A stretch of 64,000 bases of DNA from Lytechinus variegatus (Eukaryota > Echinodermata > Echinoidea > Temnopleuroida > Toxopneustidae): contig NC_054742.1 in assembly GCF_018143015.1 (NCBI RefSeq), positions 59,094,853 through 59,158,852 on the forward strand. The letters are read 5' to 3'. A program made the translations under genes and the position numbers. The first letter of the stretch is position 1; the number at the start of each line of letters is the position of its first letter. Shown piece by piece: positions 11,806-25,600 of the stretch. Below the pieces are notes generated by a model, which did no database searches, had not been told where the DNA came from, and saw only the letters and a list, made by a program, of their open reading frames with translations.

Positions 11806-14529
11806 GGTGGAACCAAAAGTAATAACGAAACGAAGAGACCTAAGATCAAGAAAAGACGGGATGTACTTGTGGGTGCTGCCTCTGGCTCTGAATCGTTGAA
11901 CTCGAGTAGTGCGAGTGTGCAAAGCGGATGCGATGCTAGCTTTAATAGCATGAGCGCCAGGGTCTTCGACGGTCGAGCTGGGGCGGCCGGCGATCGATCG
12001 GGGTCGTACGGCTGTCTGATCTGCGCTGCTATGCTGCACGTGTGACGTATGCGTGGGCTCCGAAAGTACAAAAAACATTTATAGCGTCGCCGAAAGGTCC
12101 GATCACAAAATAATAATGATACCGTAATATTAATAATGATAAAAATTATTTAAAAATCAATCCATGAATAAAAATGATTGAATAATTGCTTTGGAGTAGA
12201 AAAGTGGTAAAAGAAAAGTGGTAAGAAGAACAGTGAGAAGGGGTAATAAGACAAATAAGACTGGTTTGCTTGGGATCAGTGCAAAATTTCACACAAGATG
12301 AGTTTTTCTAATCTACACGATCGAAAAAGTTATACTTCTTCAATTGAAAAAGTGGATCAAAGAAAAATCAAACTAGCATGAAGCTAAATATTCCATTGAA
12401 ATCAGATAAATGATTTTCTGCTTATTTTCACAAAAAAATATTAGAATAAACAAAAACTTTGAATATCATTTTCCATATGATTTTGATGAAAATTTTTGCC
12501 TTTTCTCTTTTCAATCTAAATCTACTTTTGTTGGAGTGGAATCGCCCTTTAATTGGTGAAAAATTTCAAATAGCTTTGAATATATGAAAATGAGCAATAA
12601 TTGAATTACATATGGGTAGATGTATTTATATAGACTTACATGTTTTCATTGTATTATCATTCTCTTCCAAAGTGAATGATCCATGATACTTGTGACTGTT
12701 TTCAAATAGTCACATGCAAAATATTTCACCTTTATATACAGGTATACAGGAGCAGATCCAGAAATGTCCAATGGGGGAGGAGGGAGGCTGTTCAAAAAGT
12801 CTTCAAAGCTTTAATTTCTAGATCGGCTGATCTCTAAGCTAAAGTCTGTTTTATTTGACAAATTTTCATTCCTCCAAAACTTTTCATCATTCCCCAGCCA
12901 AACAGACCATACACATGATGAAAAAAAAAATCCTGATGTTAACATACACATGTTTCAAATGTATTATACACACAATTGCATTTGGAAAGAGTTTCAGTCT
13001 ATCCCACTACAATAATTGGAGCTCAAAAACCCCTGCTGTATTTCTCTCATGTTTTGCATTCATTTTCAAAACTCTTGCCCATGGTTACACTGTTAAATCT
13101 ATAAAATTTGTTGTTTCTCAAGCTATTGACTGCATTTGATATTTTCAAATCAAAGCCATAGGTTGACCTACAATACGTATTCATGCTAACTAATGTATTT
13201 TTGATTTAGCAGGGAGTAAATATTAACTCTTAATTAATGGAGACTTCAGAAATTGTGATCCATTCATTTCACAAGAATGGACAAAATATAACATTGTTCT
13301 GCTCCCCCCATGGGCCCCTACAATCCTGCCACTAAAACAGAGTCCATTCAATGCACTTTCTTACAAAATCCAATTTACACTAGACTAATAAAAAAGGTGG
13401 GCTAGAATTTAATTGCTCAATTTGACATTCACTTTTTTTTAACCTGTGCAAACGATTTCAATACAGCCAATAGCATTTTCATTGACTTGACGATAACAAG
13501 TGTCACATAGACAAAAGGCCTTGTGCTAGGTCATGAAGTGCTGTGCCAGATATTGAACTCAGCGCTCTCCTGAGTGACGTCATGTGCATTTGACCAGTGG
13601 GTCATGACACCTCCATTCATGCTTGCTACCAGTCATTTGCCAACTTGTGTCAATTTCAATTTACAGCCAGTGAATCCATTAGTCTTGCAAATAAATTACA
13701 AAAGAATAAAGAAGAGGTCATATGAAATCATCTTTATTAAGATATGCCATTTTACCACTATACTCATTACAACTGAGCTCATACACTTTCTACACTTAAT
13801 TATCATTTCACAAAATAAATTTTCATGCAGAGTACTTATTTTACAAAAGGTAAAGTAAATGAAGAAAAAAATTAATAACAATGATCATGTATCAATGTTA
13901 ATATTCATGTAGTCAAATACATCATAATTACTCCTTCTCTATGATTATGGTTAAAAAATACCTGTGATTCTCGCCGATAAATAATTATATTGAATTAAAT
14001 AGGGAAAATTAAGTAAAACAAAACAAATGAGTAACACTTTATTTACCTAAGGTGGCCACTTCAGTTTAACTGCTCTACCTGTGTGCTCTTAATAACAAAC
14101 TTATGTTATTATTACCCTTCTCCAATCTAGATGATGAGTGCCTAAATACAAGAAGTCAAAATGTCCCATTTTTTAAAGTCTTTGGTATGACTCTGAACCC
14201 ACAACCTTGTGTTAATGAGGCAGGCACACTACCACTGACCCAGCATGATAGAGTGCATACTATTGTAATTACTAGTACTACTAATACAACTACCACTTCT
14301 CCTAATAAAAATTATGATAAAAGAATACCTGTGACACTTACAAGTTATTTACCTTAATAAGAAAAAAAAATTATGCTACAGGCTACGGTACAATAATGCT
14401 CATACTTTCAAGTTTGTGTGTTGCATTAAGGTATTTACATTGTTACATAGGCTTACTATGAGAACAACATAACTGCATGAAATTTGCTTAAACCTGATGA
14501 ATCCCTGAGAATCAAGTTGTCAAACACAA

Positions 14530-14810
14530 ACCTGGGCCGTCTTACAAAGACTTACGATTGATCCAATCAATCTCAAGCATATGGAAATCCATCAATGTCA
14601 TAATTTTTTTCTTTAGGAAATTTGCACAATGTCCTTTAAAAACAAAGAGAAGCACACTGAATTGTCAAGAAAACAGTGAATGTATGGATATAAATCATAT
14701 CTAGAGAGTATTTTGAACAAACATGCATGTTAGATGTTGAAATTGCTGGCTTTCCATAGTTGTGGTTGATTGGACCAACGGTAACTCATTGTAAGACAGG
14801 GCCCTGGACA
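14530..14810. mobile_element. MITE family F, copy 1
   Basis: Left GGGCCGTCTTACAAAGACTT then ACGATTGATCCAATCAA; right GATTGGACCAACGGTAACTC and TTGTAAGACAGGGCCCTG. Both contain a CCATNNAA block (GGAAATCCATCAATG / CTTTCCATAG). A second copy is at 55543. Confidence 0.68.
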
Positions 14811-14879
14811 ACATCTTTAAGAATTGTGAGCAACACTGACTGACTGAAACTGGGTAGCATGGTAAACTATGTGGGGGTT

Positions 14880-15117
14880 CCAGGTGAATTTGTCAGGTAT
14901 TAACATTGATGTTAGTGTTGGAAGCACAATTTGGGTTGCTTCCCCTCCAAAACCTTTTCTGAGTTCGCAAAACTGATCAAGATCACAATATTGACATCTC
15001 AACAACTAGTGAGTGACTTTTCAGGACCATCTTCATTTTATGTTTGATGTTATACTCGTGTAATAATTAACCTAACACCAACACCTAAAGGTCAACACTG
15101 AACTTGAAATCACCCAA
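14880..15117. mobile_element. Element family E, copy 1 (FAH-DARS1 intergenic)
   Basis: Shares with 58549-58793 the ordered blocks GATGTTAGTGTTGGAAGC, TTGCTTCCCCT, ACATCTCAACAACTAGTGAG, TTTTATGTTTGATG and AACACTGAACTTGAAATCAC. The left terminal repeat is eroded. Confidence 0.72.
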
Positions 15118-16659
15118 TGAATCTGTAATACAGTGTAGCAAAAATTTGACTGGTGAGATCAAAAGATGGTCCGCAAAGACTATTTCATTCATTTTTCCAC
15201 AGCTGAGTGTTACAAGCATAAACCCCGGGTCAAGCTTCAAAATGATGAAGACTACCAGTAAATACCAATGGTCAGAATATTTTGGAAATGGAACATCTTT
15301 GAAATTGGATAAAACATCCCTCTTCTTCACCAATAAAGTAAAGGCAAGAAGGATTACTAATTTGAAGACATAAATGTATTCAGCCTGTTCCAGTAACTTC
15401 GGTTCACCATTTATTTTCCAGATTTTTTTTAAATTACAATTTTCAAAGGGGAATAAAGAATTCTCTAAAACAGCACAGAAATTCATAGGGTACATGTGGT
15501 AAGCATTATGGCTTTTTTTTTTTACTAACAAACACATATTTTGACATTTTTTTAAAGAATAAACATATTAAGAATTACTTTATAATATGCTTTTCTTCTA
15601 TCATAAAATTTGTGAGGGCAGGAAGATCAGGATTATGATTTTACAAAGCTGAGAAAAAGGAACACGAAAAGTACCGGTAAACCTCTCAAGCCCTCATAAA
15701 TATGCAAATAAAGATCATAACAAATTCAAAATGTTTAAAGTACATGCTAAAAGCAATCATAAAGAAAACATGAATAGAAAATATATTGTCAAAATATTTG
15801 TTACAATGAGATAACCTTATACCTTCCAAAGGTGGAACACAAGAAAAAAAAGGAATTCCATCGGAAAAGAAATTTGACAGGAAATGAATGGAGTGTACAA
15901 TAAGGAAAGGATGAACAATAGGCTTATACAAAAAATATTTTATTAGATCTTATAATGGGTAATAGAGATTCATACAACCCATACATGCATGTACCTGCTT
16001 AAAATGCAAAAATATCGAGTTGAGAGGGAAAATAACATGGGAAGAATTTTCTGAATACTAGCGGCATGCCTACATGTTTTCCTATGCCTATGTTCAAGGG
16101 ACATGATCAATGCCAGTATGCTGCATAGTAGGTAGAAAATCTAATGTTCCTAATGTTACATGTAGATTTCACTTCATGTATCGATCAACAAGAATCTATA
16201 TCTTATCTTATTTAAACAAATAATGCAAGGCTTCTGTTAGTGCATCGGTTCACATTGGCACATCTGATAACTTCAGAACTGTCCAAAGCGATGAATCAGA
16301 AGTTATAGCATGCATTTATAGTTAGACCCAATGCACTCAGAGGCATGCGCTATTTGTATACAATCTCATAATACCCTGTACAGAAATTATCCTGCATTTG
16401 CAAAGGAAAAACATTATCATCAATAAATCATGAAGGCCTTCTTCTTGTTTAGTGTGGATGTAAGTTGGGAATAAAAGATAAGAATACGACAAAAGATGTG
16501 AGAGAGAACTTGCTTGACATCAAATATTTAAGTTGTATGTTACACATACTCATTAAAATATAACTACCTAGAAAAGACAAGATATCTGTTTCTAAATGGT
16601 GCTTTTCACCAAAGGTAATAAGAAATTAAAAATCACACATAGAAAGAGAGTACGCCCTC

Positions 16660-19600
16660 TCATGGTGTAAGACGTTTAGGGTCACGAGGGAAGAGTGACG
16701 TCTTTCTGATATTATCCAGACCAAGGTACAACATGGTGACACGTTCCAATCCTATCCCACCACCAGCATGTGGTGGTGCTCCATATCGGAAGGCATCAAT
16801 GTACGCCTTGATCTTCTCAATATCTGCATTTGGAAATGAAAAAAAGAATGCCATGAATTTATCTTTTGATCGGTAACTTCTGTATTCAAGTAATGAGAAA
16901 TCTAAATATTTACTTCAGGCGACTTACTGTTGGGTTTAAAGTGGCAGATCACATATTTGATTTGTACGTACAATCTTATAGAAACTGTACAGATATCCCA
17001 ATTCAGTCCTACGATATTATGCTATTAGGATTATCTCTACAAAGGTACAATACCAGACCTATTATGGACAGACAGTGCAATTTATTCAAATAATTATTCA
17101 AATAAATCAAGAAATCTCTACCTATGTTATGATGATTAGCTCTCTCCAGGAGGAACTTTGAATCGTGGATTCGCTGAGCACCGGACATGATCTCCTCTCC
17201 TCTCATGAAACAGTCATATGAGTTGGAGTATTGCTGAAAAATAGAAATTGATGGGAAAATACAATTAACAAAGTTGCACAAACTATAATACTGCAATTGA
17301 TGTATGACAAATAAAATCAATGTCAACATGAATGGCAGGGTCATATTATAGTGAAGCCAACAAAATTGTCATTTTTATAGGCACAAAAAAAATTATATGC
17401 CCATGGAAAAAAAAGAACAAAAGATCTTTAAAGGTCAAATCCACCCAAGGAGAGTGCTGATTTGAATATAGAAAAATCAAACTAGAATAGTGCTGAAAAT
17501 TTCATCAAAATCGAATGTAAAATAAGAAAGTTATGACATTTTCAAGTTTCGCTAATTTTTCACAAAACAATGATATGCACAACTAGGTGAGTCAGTCGAT
17601 GATGTCCATCACTCACTATTTCTTTTGTTTTTTATTGTTTGCATTATACAATATTTCATTTTTTATTGATTTGACGATAAGGACCAACTTGACTGAACCA
17701 TATAGTATTAAACAATGCTAATTCCACATCTTCAGGGAGGAATTAATCGTTGTATCACTTGACAATGAGGAGAAAAATGGAATATTTCGTATAATAAAAT
17801 GCAAAAAAAAATAGTGAGTGGATGACGTCATAGTCTCCTGATTTGCATAGCAGCCAGGATGTGCATATAACTGTTTTGTGAAATTAAGCAAGACTTTAAA
17901 ATGTCATAACTTTCTTATTTTACATCCAATTTTGATGAAATTTTCAGTGTTATGCTAGTTTGATTTTATCTTTTTTCAATGAAATAATTTTTTATTGGGG
18001 TGGTCTTGCCTTCTTTTTCCTAATCAAAACTTTTAATTACTCTCTTTCCAATTTTCTTCTAAAAAACACAAAAATTTCTTTAAATATACATTAAACTGCT
18101 TTATGCTCAAGTTCTCATCTTGTTGTCATTGCGTTTTTTTTTTGTCTAAATAAGATTTCATTAGGATACTGGACTCAACAATCTCTGCTTCTTTTTAGCA
18201 ACCTCCTCCATTCCAAACCTGTTTGTATGATAAATCTTGATTATATATTGTACATAAAATTTCCTCTTTGTTTTATGGCTCATTATATCAAGATGTATGA
18301 AATCAAATATTAATTGTAATTGTTGGAAATGGAAATAAATGAAATGAAATAAAAACATTTCTAGTTCCAACATGACTTACCGGGTTGTTTGGATCAGGCA
18401 TGGTGTAGAAAGGTCGGATGCAGAGTGGAAACTTGTCCAATATGTAGAAATCTGTGTCATACTTCTCCTTCACAAGCCGCCCAAGAAACTTCTCGTTAGG
18501 GGTGCTGTCAGATAATAACAAGTAATAATTACAAGCCATAAGATTAATAATTTCAGTAAGTTATAAAAATGATAACATTCAGTTCTCATCTCCCACATAT
18601 CTTGTAACACTTACCATACCTATGCAATTCTTGTGTGACATGGATATTATTGGCCTGTCTATAGCCCGACGAGCCTTTTACAGCACACAAGCATTTCAAG
18701 GAATAAACTCCAGCAAGGTACCCATATACCTCACCTGGGTTGAGTGCAGCACAAGGTGTACCAATATCTTGCTGAAGGAGGTTACACCAAGGCGAGGATT
18801 CAAACCCACAACCCTCTGTTTCAAAGTTTGGAAATTAATCCACTGGGCCACAATACTCCGAAAAGACTCTCTAACATGGGATAGGGGCACTGTGATCACA
18901 CAATCAATTTTTCATCCATGTTTTCACAAACGGTAGAATATAAAGACATACAACTGTTAATTTTCCTTTTGTGCAACTCACAAGCTGAAAATGGGTTCTA
19001 CCCTTTGGTGGCAAAATGGCATTTTAGAGTATTGCTTTCAATATTGTGTATTAACATTGCTTGGATAAAGACCCAGACACTTGGCTTCAATATCATGCTT
19101 CCTTTGCAAATTTCTCAGCAATTACAAATTTTCTACCAGAACAATTTGGAAATATAATTTTATTCATATATGCAAACGCTTGATTGTCATTTAATTAGAA
19201 TGTTACAACTGGTGGCAGATACAGGGTTTTGAAATAGAGGGGTGCAAAGAGAAAATTTGAAAATAGATAGGGCGCAGAGTCCAAATTCCTGAGATTTAGC
19301 TCTGTTAATAATGTTAATGTTCAATGGGCAATTCTCAAAATATAGTTGGAGCGTGGGTCCCTTGGGCCCCCATCTGGATCCACCACTGATTACAACTGGC
19401 ATTTATCTTCAATTAAAACACACCTGAGGTCTTCCAGGTCATCAATCTCAACGCCTGCATCACGCAGCATCTTGATGGCCTCAGGCCACTCAAGACGAAG
19501 AGGGGGATCAAGGAACTTGAAGTCCTCCGAAGGGAACTGGCGTCTCACAGTCTGAATTTCAGTCTGGAAATTATCTCGAAGACCCCGGAAAATATCGTTG

Positions 19601-22600
19601 AAGACATTCCCAATGACATCCAGGGCCTGTTGAAAAGGAATAAAAGATATCCATAACGGTTTGGATCTCACGTATAACTTAAGTTCATAGAGACCTCAAT
19701 TTTCCTTTTTTGAAAATGCAATTTTTTTTTAAGGCTACACTAATTTTAGAAAATAAATACTGTACATTCCAATCTTCAACTTTCTTGCCTCCCAATTTCA
19801 CTTATACCTCTATCCACTTTTGTTAGTCCTTTTAGGACTCACCATCTGGTGTGCTATAAAACATTTCTGTGATTGTCCATACCAACATGCACACTTTCAG
19901 GGTTCCCAACTTTTCAAGAAAACAAAATTCCCTGATTTTTTCCTGATGAAGTTTGAAAATTCCCTGATAATTATTTAGACCCAATACCAGTTTCTCATGT
20001 TTTCTAAGTTGTTGCAGTGAATTACATGCATTTTCAGTATAAAACAATAATGTAAAACTAATTAGTACCACCATAACCAGTCATTCAATGGATGTTGTCT
20101 TGATATGCAAAAATATAACAGAGTCTGAGTACCATGCTCTCCACTTTTGGGTTGATCAATATTCCCTGATATTTCCCTCATTTGAGGCATTTTTACCTGA
20201 TTGTAGGTATTTTATAATCAAATTCCCTGATTTTTCCTTGACTGGAAAAAAGTAAAACAATTTTCTGTGATATCCCTGATGGGCTGGGAACCCTGACCTT
20301 CAAACATCATCTACAAACTTAGTATTCTTTGGTGTTCTAAATATCACATGCCATGTTCTACGGTGGCATGTGCAAAGCATATGATAAGGCAATATAGTGA
20401 AAATAATCATTATTATTACTATTACTTATTATTTGTACTGTGCTTTTCCCATTAGGCCCAACGTGCTTACAATGAATTAATTAAATGTAATATTTTAAAA
20501 ACTACAAAGTACAAAAGAGATGAGTTTCTAATGACTTTATGAAAATTGCTAATGATGGAGACCGTCTAATTATTAGTGGCAGGTAGCTCTAGGATTTTGA
20601 AGCCGACACCGTAAAAGTTCTGTCACCGGCTAATGTACGAGTTAATGAATATGTGAGGCGAAGATGATCACTGGCCGACCTAAGAGCTCTAGTTGGTGTA
20701 TACAGATTCAAGCAGTTACTTAAATCATATTGTGATTCATGTCGTATTTCATGGAATACTTACAAAAACAAAAAGCTTGCTACTTTTTATATACAAACGA
20801 CAGCAACCATGAATTTACAGATGTGTACAATAATTCAGTTTCTTAATATTCTTTATAGCTTACTTCATGATAGTGATATTGGAAGGCCATCTCCATGTCC
20901 ATGCCGACAAACTCACAGAGATGACGATGGGTGTTAGAGTCTTCTGCTCTGAAAACTGTTTAGGAAGAATACAAAAATGAAATACCCCAATATTAAAAAA
21001 GTCTTGATTTTCTTATATATATATACATATATAAAGAAAATCAAGATTTTCTTAAGTTTTATTTGAAATTCTTTTACCAGCTTTACTTTCATATCTCAAA
21101 GCGCTTTGTATCTAAATATATTTTTAATTTCTGTTCTATTCTGAATGAGTCTCATATCTCAAAGTGTTTTTTTTTTTGGTCATTGTACTACTGCTAAGAC
21201 TAATTCTTATGCAATAACTACATTCCAAATCTCAATTACAGATCTCAATAAGATTTTCACATTTTTTTTTTAGTAAGCTCAGTACATAATTTCTTTGCAA
21301 TCAATGCAGAATCTTCAATTTCAATCTCAGGCTGGTTTTATCACATGAAATCTAAATACATATATTAAAATCTCAACCAATCAGCTGCTTTCCTATCAAA
21401 TATAGACATTTTAAATGTATATATTTTACTAGATTTTGGGCTACAGCATTGTATTATATGTATATTTCATATTTAATAAACACAAATTAAATTGAATTGA
21501 ATTAATACAGATACATGACAGTAAAGAGAGCCATAGCAATATCCTATTACTTACTTATTTCCCAGTATCTTGAGTCAGGAGGGTGTTTCTTGGAAATTGT
21601 CAACACTTGACCAAATTGTCAGCTCTGGTAATTTCAGGGAAAATAGTTGGTTTTGGTTGAGAAGGACTGGCTCCTGTCTGTTACTATGGTGACTGTAAGA
21701 GCTGACAATTGAGTCTGTGCCAATAAATTTTCAATGAAACACCCCTCTGGAGAGCATTTCATCAACATTTGTTGTTTAACAATTTGTCAGATCAGACAAT
21801 TTTCTTTGATTTTGATTGGCTGAGAGGTACAGTTCCTAATGTAACTGTCGGATAAAACATACTTTGTCAGATAAAACGTTAAACATGTCCTTTCTTAAAT
21901 GCACCCCTAGAGGTGTTTCACAAAGACTTGATCCTGTTTGTGAAACACCCCCTGGTCCCAAAAGATGCATGAGATATTTGGGCATGTGGTTTGTAATTAC
22001 ACATCAGACAGATAAAAAAAGGAAAAACTCATCTCACCTGCTCCTATAGTGAAGACCCTCTCAAAATCAGCAGCTATTCCCATCTGTTTGTAGAGTTGAG
22101 GTGACTGAGCAAGATAGGCATTGTTCTTAAAGTAAGACACAGTGAATACATTGGCTCCACCCTCACTGGCAGCTGTATAAAGGGTAAGAAGGAATAAATG
22201 TAATATCTGTTTTATAGTGCATGTTCTGGGGTGAAATATAATGGATTATTACCCATATCAGACATTTGAGCTGGTCATTTACAAAACCGTATTGCCCTAG
22301 ATTTCATGAATATTGGAAAGCGATAGGTATATACTTTGTATTTTCTTTGGCCTTTCTGCGCATACTGACTTTGCATGCGGAGACAACACAAAATATACCT
22401 ATGTATTTTCCTTAGTCTCACATCCGGGCATCTATGGACGCGTAGAAAGAGATACGCATCATATTGATCCGTGCAGTACAATATACATCACAATGTCAAT
22501 CAATATGGATACTGCAACATTTCAAATACATCATATTGGTTTAGTTTAGAGGCAAAGTCTGCTCAACGTGAAAAAATAGAATCACTTTCTTAAAGGGAAA

Positions 22601-25600
22601 AATATCTAAATTTTCACGATATTGCTCTTGATGTCTGATTTGGATAATAATGAAAATACTGACTGGCTCTTCTTTTGGGAAACATCAAATATATTGCCCT
22701 AAAAAGAACCATATTGCCCTCGTCTAAAGACTTGGGCCAATATGATTCTATTTGCGGGCAATATATTTGGTGTTACCCTCAAGGCCAGTCAATATTATAT
22801 AATTATATACTTTTCTTAAAAAGTTAAAGTAAAACGCAGTTAATACATTTGTTCCACCCTTAGTGACAGCTGTATAAAGTGAAAAGGAATAAATGCAATA
22901 TCTGTTGTATAATGCATGCTCTGGGGTGTAATATACTAAAGTTAGAGCATCCATGCTGTAGAATAACATGTCACCAGGGCTACAGGTCAAGATGATGTAT
23001 AATCATAACAAAAAAATCTCAAATACGTCAAAAATTTGGTGAAAATAAAGCATATCCAACGTAAAAGTGTTTTACAAAATCTACACAAATTCCTTCCATG
23101 AAATTTATGTTGATAGGGAATAATTCATTAAAAATTTTGAATATATGAATTTTGATTTTAGGGTATCCTGAAAGTTGAAAAATCAGAATATTTGGATTCT
23201 ATCAGGAAAATGGGCAAGTAGGATATCTCTATGCACTGGATCATTTCCATAATATACTCTTAGTATCTATTATTATATTGTATGCATATTCACTTCTTAG
23301 TCTTATTTTACACAGCTAATATTACCTGAAATGATTTTCGGGATCTGGAGTTCCACAAAGTCTCTTTTCTTCATCGCTGATCGGAACTCTTGAACTACTC
23401 CAGCCTCAAGACGAAAGATGGCCTGGTTAGTTGTGGTCTGATAAAAAAAGACAAAATATCCAGCTCAAAATTGCTATTGGAAGAATAAGAGATCATTCCT
23501 CATATATATGATTATCACACAACAATTACAACTCATAACCAGGCAAAGCCCGGGGTTCTAGTATGCTGCCAAAGAATACCAAACCAACCAGGAACTGATA
23601 TGCTTGTATGTCTTGATTAAAAAATACTAGAGTGAGCTAAAAACTCAGAAGGTTCTTCCGCCCCTAAAAGGAAGAAAAACTGGCAAGAAATAGGTCTAAA
23701 CTCCTGCCAAACTAGTTGTTTTTCATTATCTGAATAAAAAGGATTTTGCACATTAGAAATAATTTTACATTACAACATATCTTAGCCTACTATTTCACTT
23801 CCAAGATTGTATTTTATTTTCACACCTTACCCTGAGATCCAGGACACGGTTGTCAAGGCGGACATCTTGCCCGACCGTCACATGCGAGGAATCTTCATCT
23901 TCCTTTGCTTCTGACCTGGCAGCATCATCAATTTGGAGGGGCAGCCTGGGCTCAGCAGGACTCACCACAAAGATCTTCAAACAAAATAAAAAAAAGCAAG
24001 AACTATATGAAATTTATGCAGAGTTTCAATATGAAGAGGAACAGAATATTTAATAGATTCTCTTGTCTATTAATGGTGAATATAAACTTTGATACTCATA
24101 TGCACGTAATCAAAATAAACAGGTATTCCTCTGCCAGAGCAACAATATTGTATCTAACTTCTAAAATTTTCAAATGACCTCCGTGAACTTTGACCTTGTG
24201 ATCCTGTATCTTAAGAGATCATGGTCACTCACATGCATACATGACCCAAGTTAGATGTTGATTATTCTAATGGTTCTCCACTTATCACAAGATGGTATAT
24301 AATGACCTCTTCATTTGCATGAACAAAGAACAGGATATCAACGCTGGAAATGGCAGCTCAACATAAAGCGGGGTAATAATGAAAGTGCTCCTCAGAATAA
24401 AGCATTTTCAGATAGATGGTGCTACACACGTATAAATTATAGTTACTATATTATTCACCTGTTCAATATGAAGCTCTACATCCTTCTGGGTACAGCTCTC
24501 AATTGGCTGAGGTACAGGAGATATCACACCCTCCACATCAATGATGGATTCCTTTGTAATACTAAATATGGAACAAAAACATGATGGAAAAAGGATGCAC
24601 AGTTTTACAGTAAATCAGAAAAATCATACCTAATATCATTATTTACAAGATAATCTTATCTCAATTCAAAAGAGGAGCATAAAGAATAAACGGTCAACTT
24701 CTATGAGTTATTCTTGGATGAATTTATTAGCATAAAATGTATGTAATGCATATGAATATTTGCAATCTTGAGTTGCATTTGTCAGATTTTGAAAGCACGT
24801 TTACTGTGTTCTTACCCATGCTTTAATTGTGACAAAAACTGTTTTACCTATCATTCCCAAACAGAGAAGTATCAAGTTCCAAGTATGCTGCAAAATTGAA
24901 TTTCTTCTGTTTGGATGTTTATGCCACTTCTCGCTTTCAATACTTTAAGCACAGCTTTAATCAAGAGTTTAAATTAAATCTGAAATCAGAAACAAGCCAT
25001 AGTGTATAATTTTTTCAAGTGAATAATGACTTACTTGGCAGCAAATTTGACCATAGGCTTGCTAACTTTATCACTGACACAAAGCAGACCTTGACAATTG
25101 AATTGCTGTTGTCGGAGCACAAGGAAACACTGTTTACCTGTGAAAATAAAATTTAAAAAATAATTACATACCATGCACAGCTTCAGATTTCATGACATGT
25201 CAATAGTACGAGTTTCGGTCTATGAAGCCAGACAGGAGGCACCTTTACCTTTTATAATGTACTGAGGCCCAAGTCTATGAGAATGATATATAGGGTTTAG
25301 GGAATGAATTACAGGGGGGTTGGGAAGATTTAGCTCCAAAAATGCTCAAAAGAGCTCTGGAAACTAAAAAAGGGTGCCCTGGAAATCCCCATTCGTTGCA
25401 ATATTAAAGCTTATCCAATGTTGCAGATTTAGGCAGTATGTTGTGAAAAGTAGCCCCGAAAATAAAACAATAATTTTTTTTTGGCCTGATAGGGTTTATT
25501 CGTATAATGGTACTCGGTAGGAAGAAATTCCTCAAATGGTGCCACATGTCTGCACACCTATCCATTGTACACAATTTGAGGGGGAAAGGACTTTAAGACC

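Larger units (their letters stand above)
12079..16659. other. FAH-DARS1 intergenic stretch with no gene seen
   Basis: Beyond the MITEs at 14530 and 14880 it holds AT-rich sequence with no exon-like coding. About 12352-12555 may be an old foldback repeat (ATCAAACTAGCATGAAGC opposite ATGATTTTGATGAAAATT). The first bases below 12079 are CpG-rich next to the FAH start, which suggests the FAH promoter and 5' UTR lie around 11806-12100. Confidence 0.6.

Noticed and set aside
11755..12071. Overlapping open frames on both strands around the FAH start
   Set aside because: They are products of the GC-rich FAH 5' region; only the frame starting at 11805 matches the family.
15085..15537. 150-codon minus-strand frame
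   Set aside because: Overlaps a family E mobile element, is low in complexity and has no domain or neighbouring exon.
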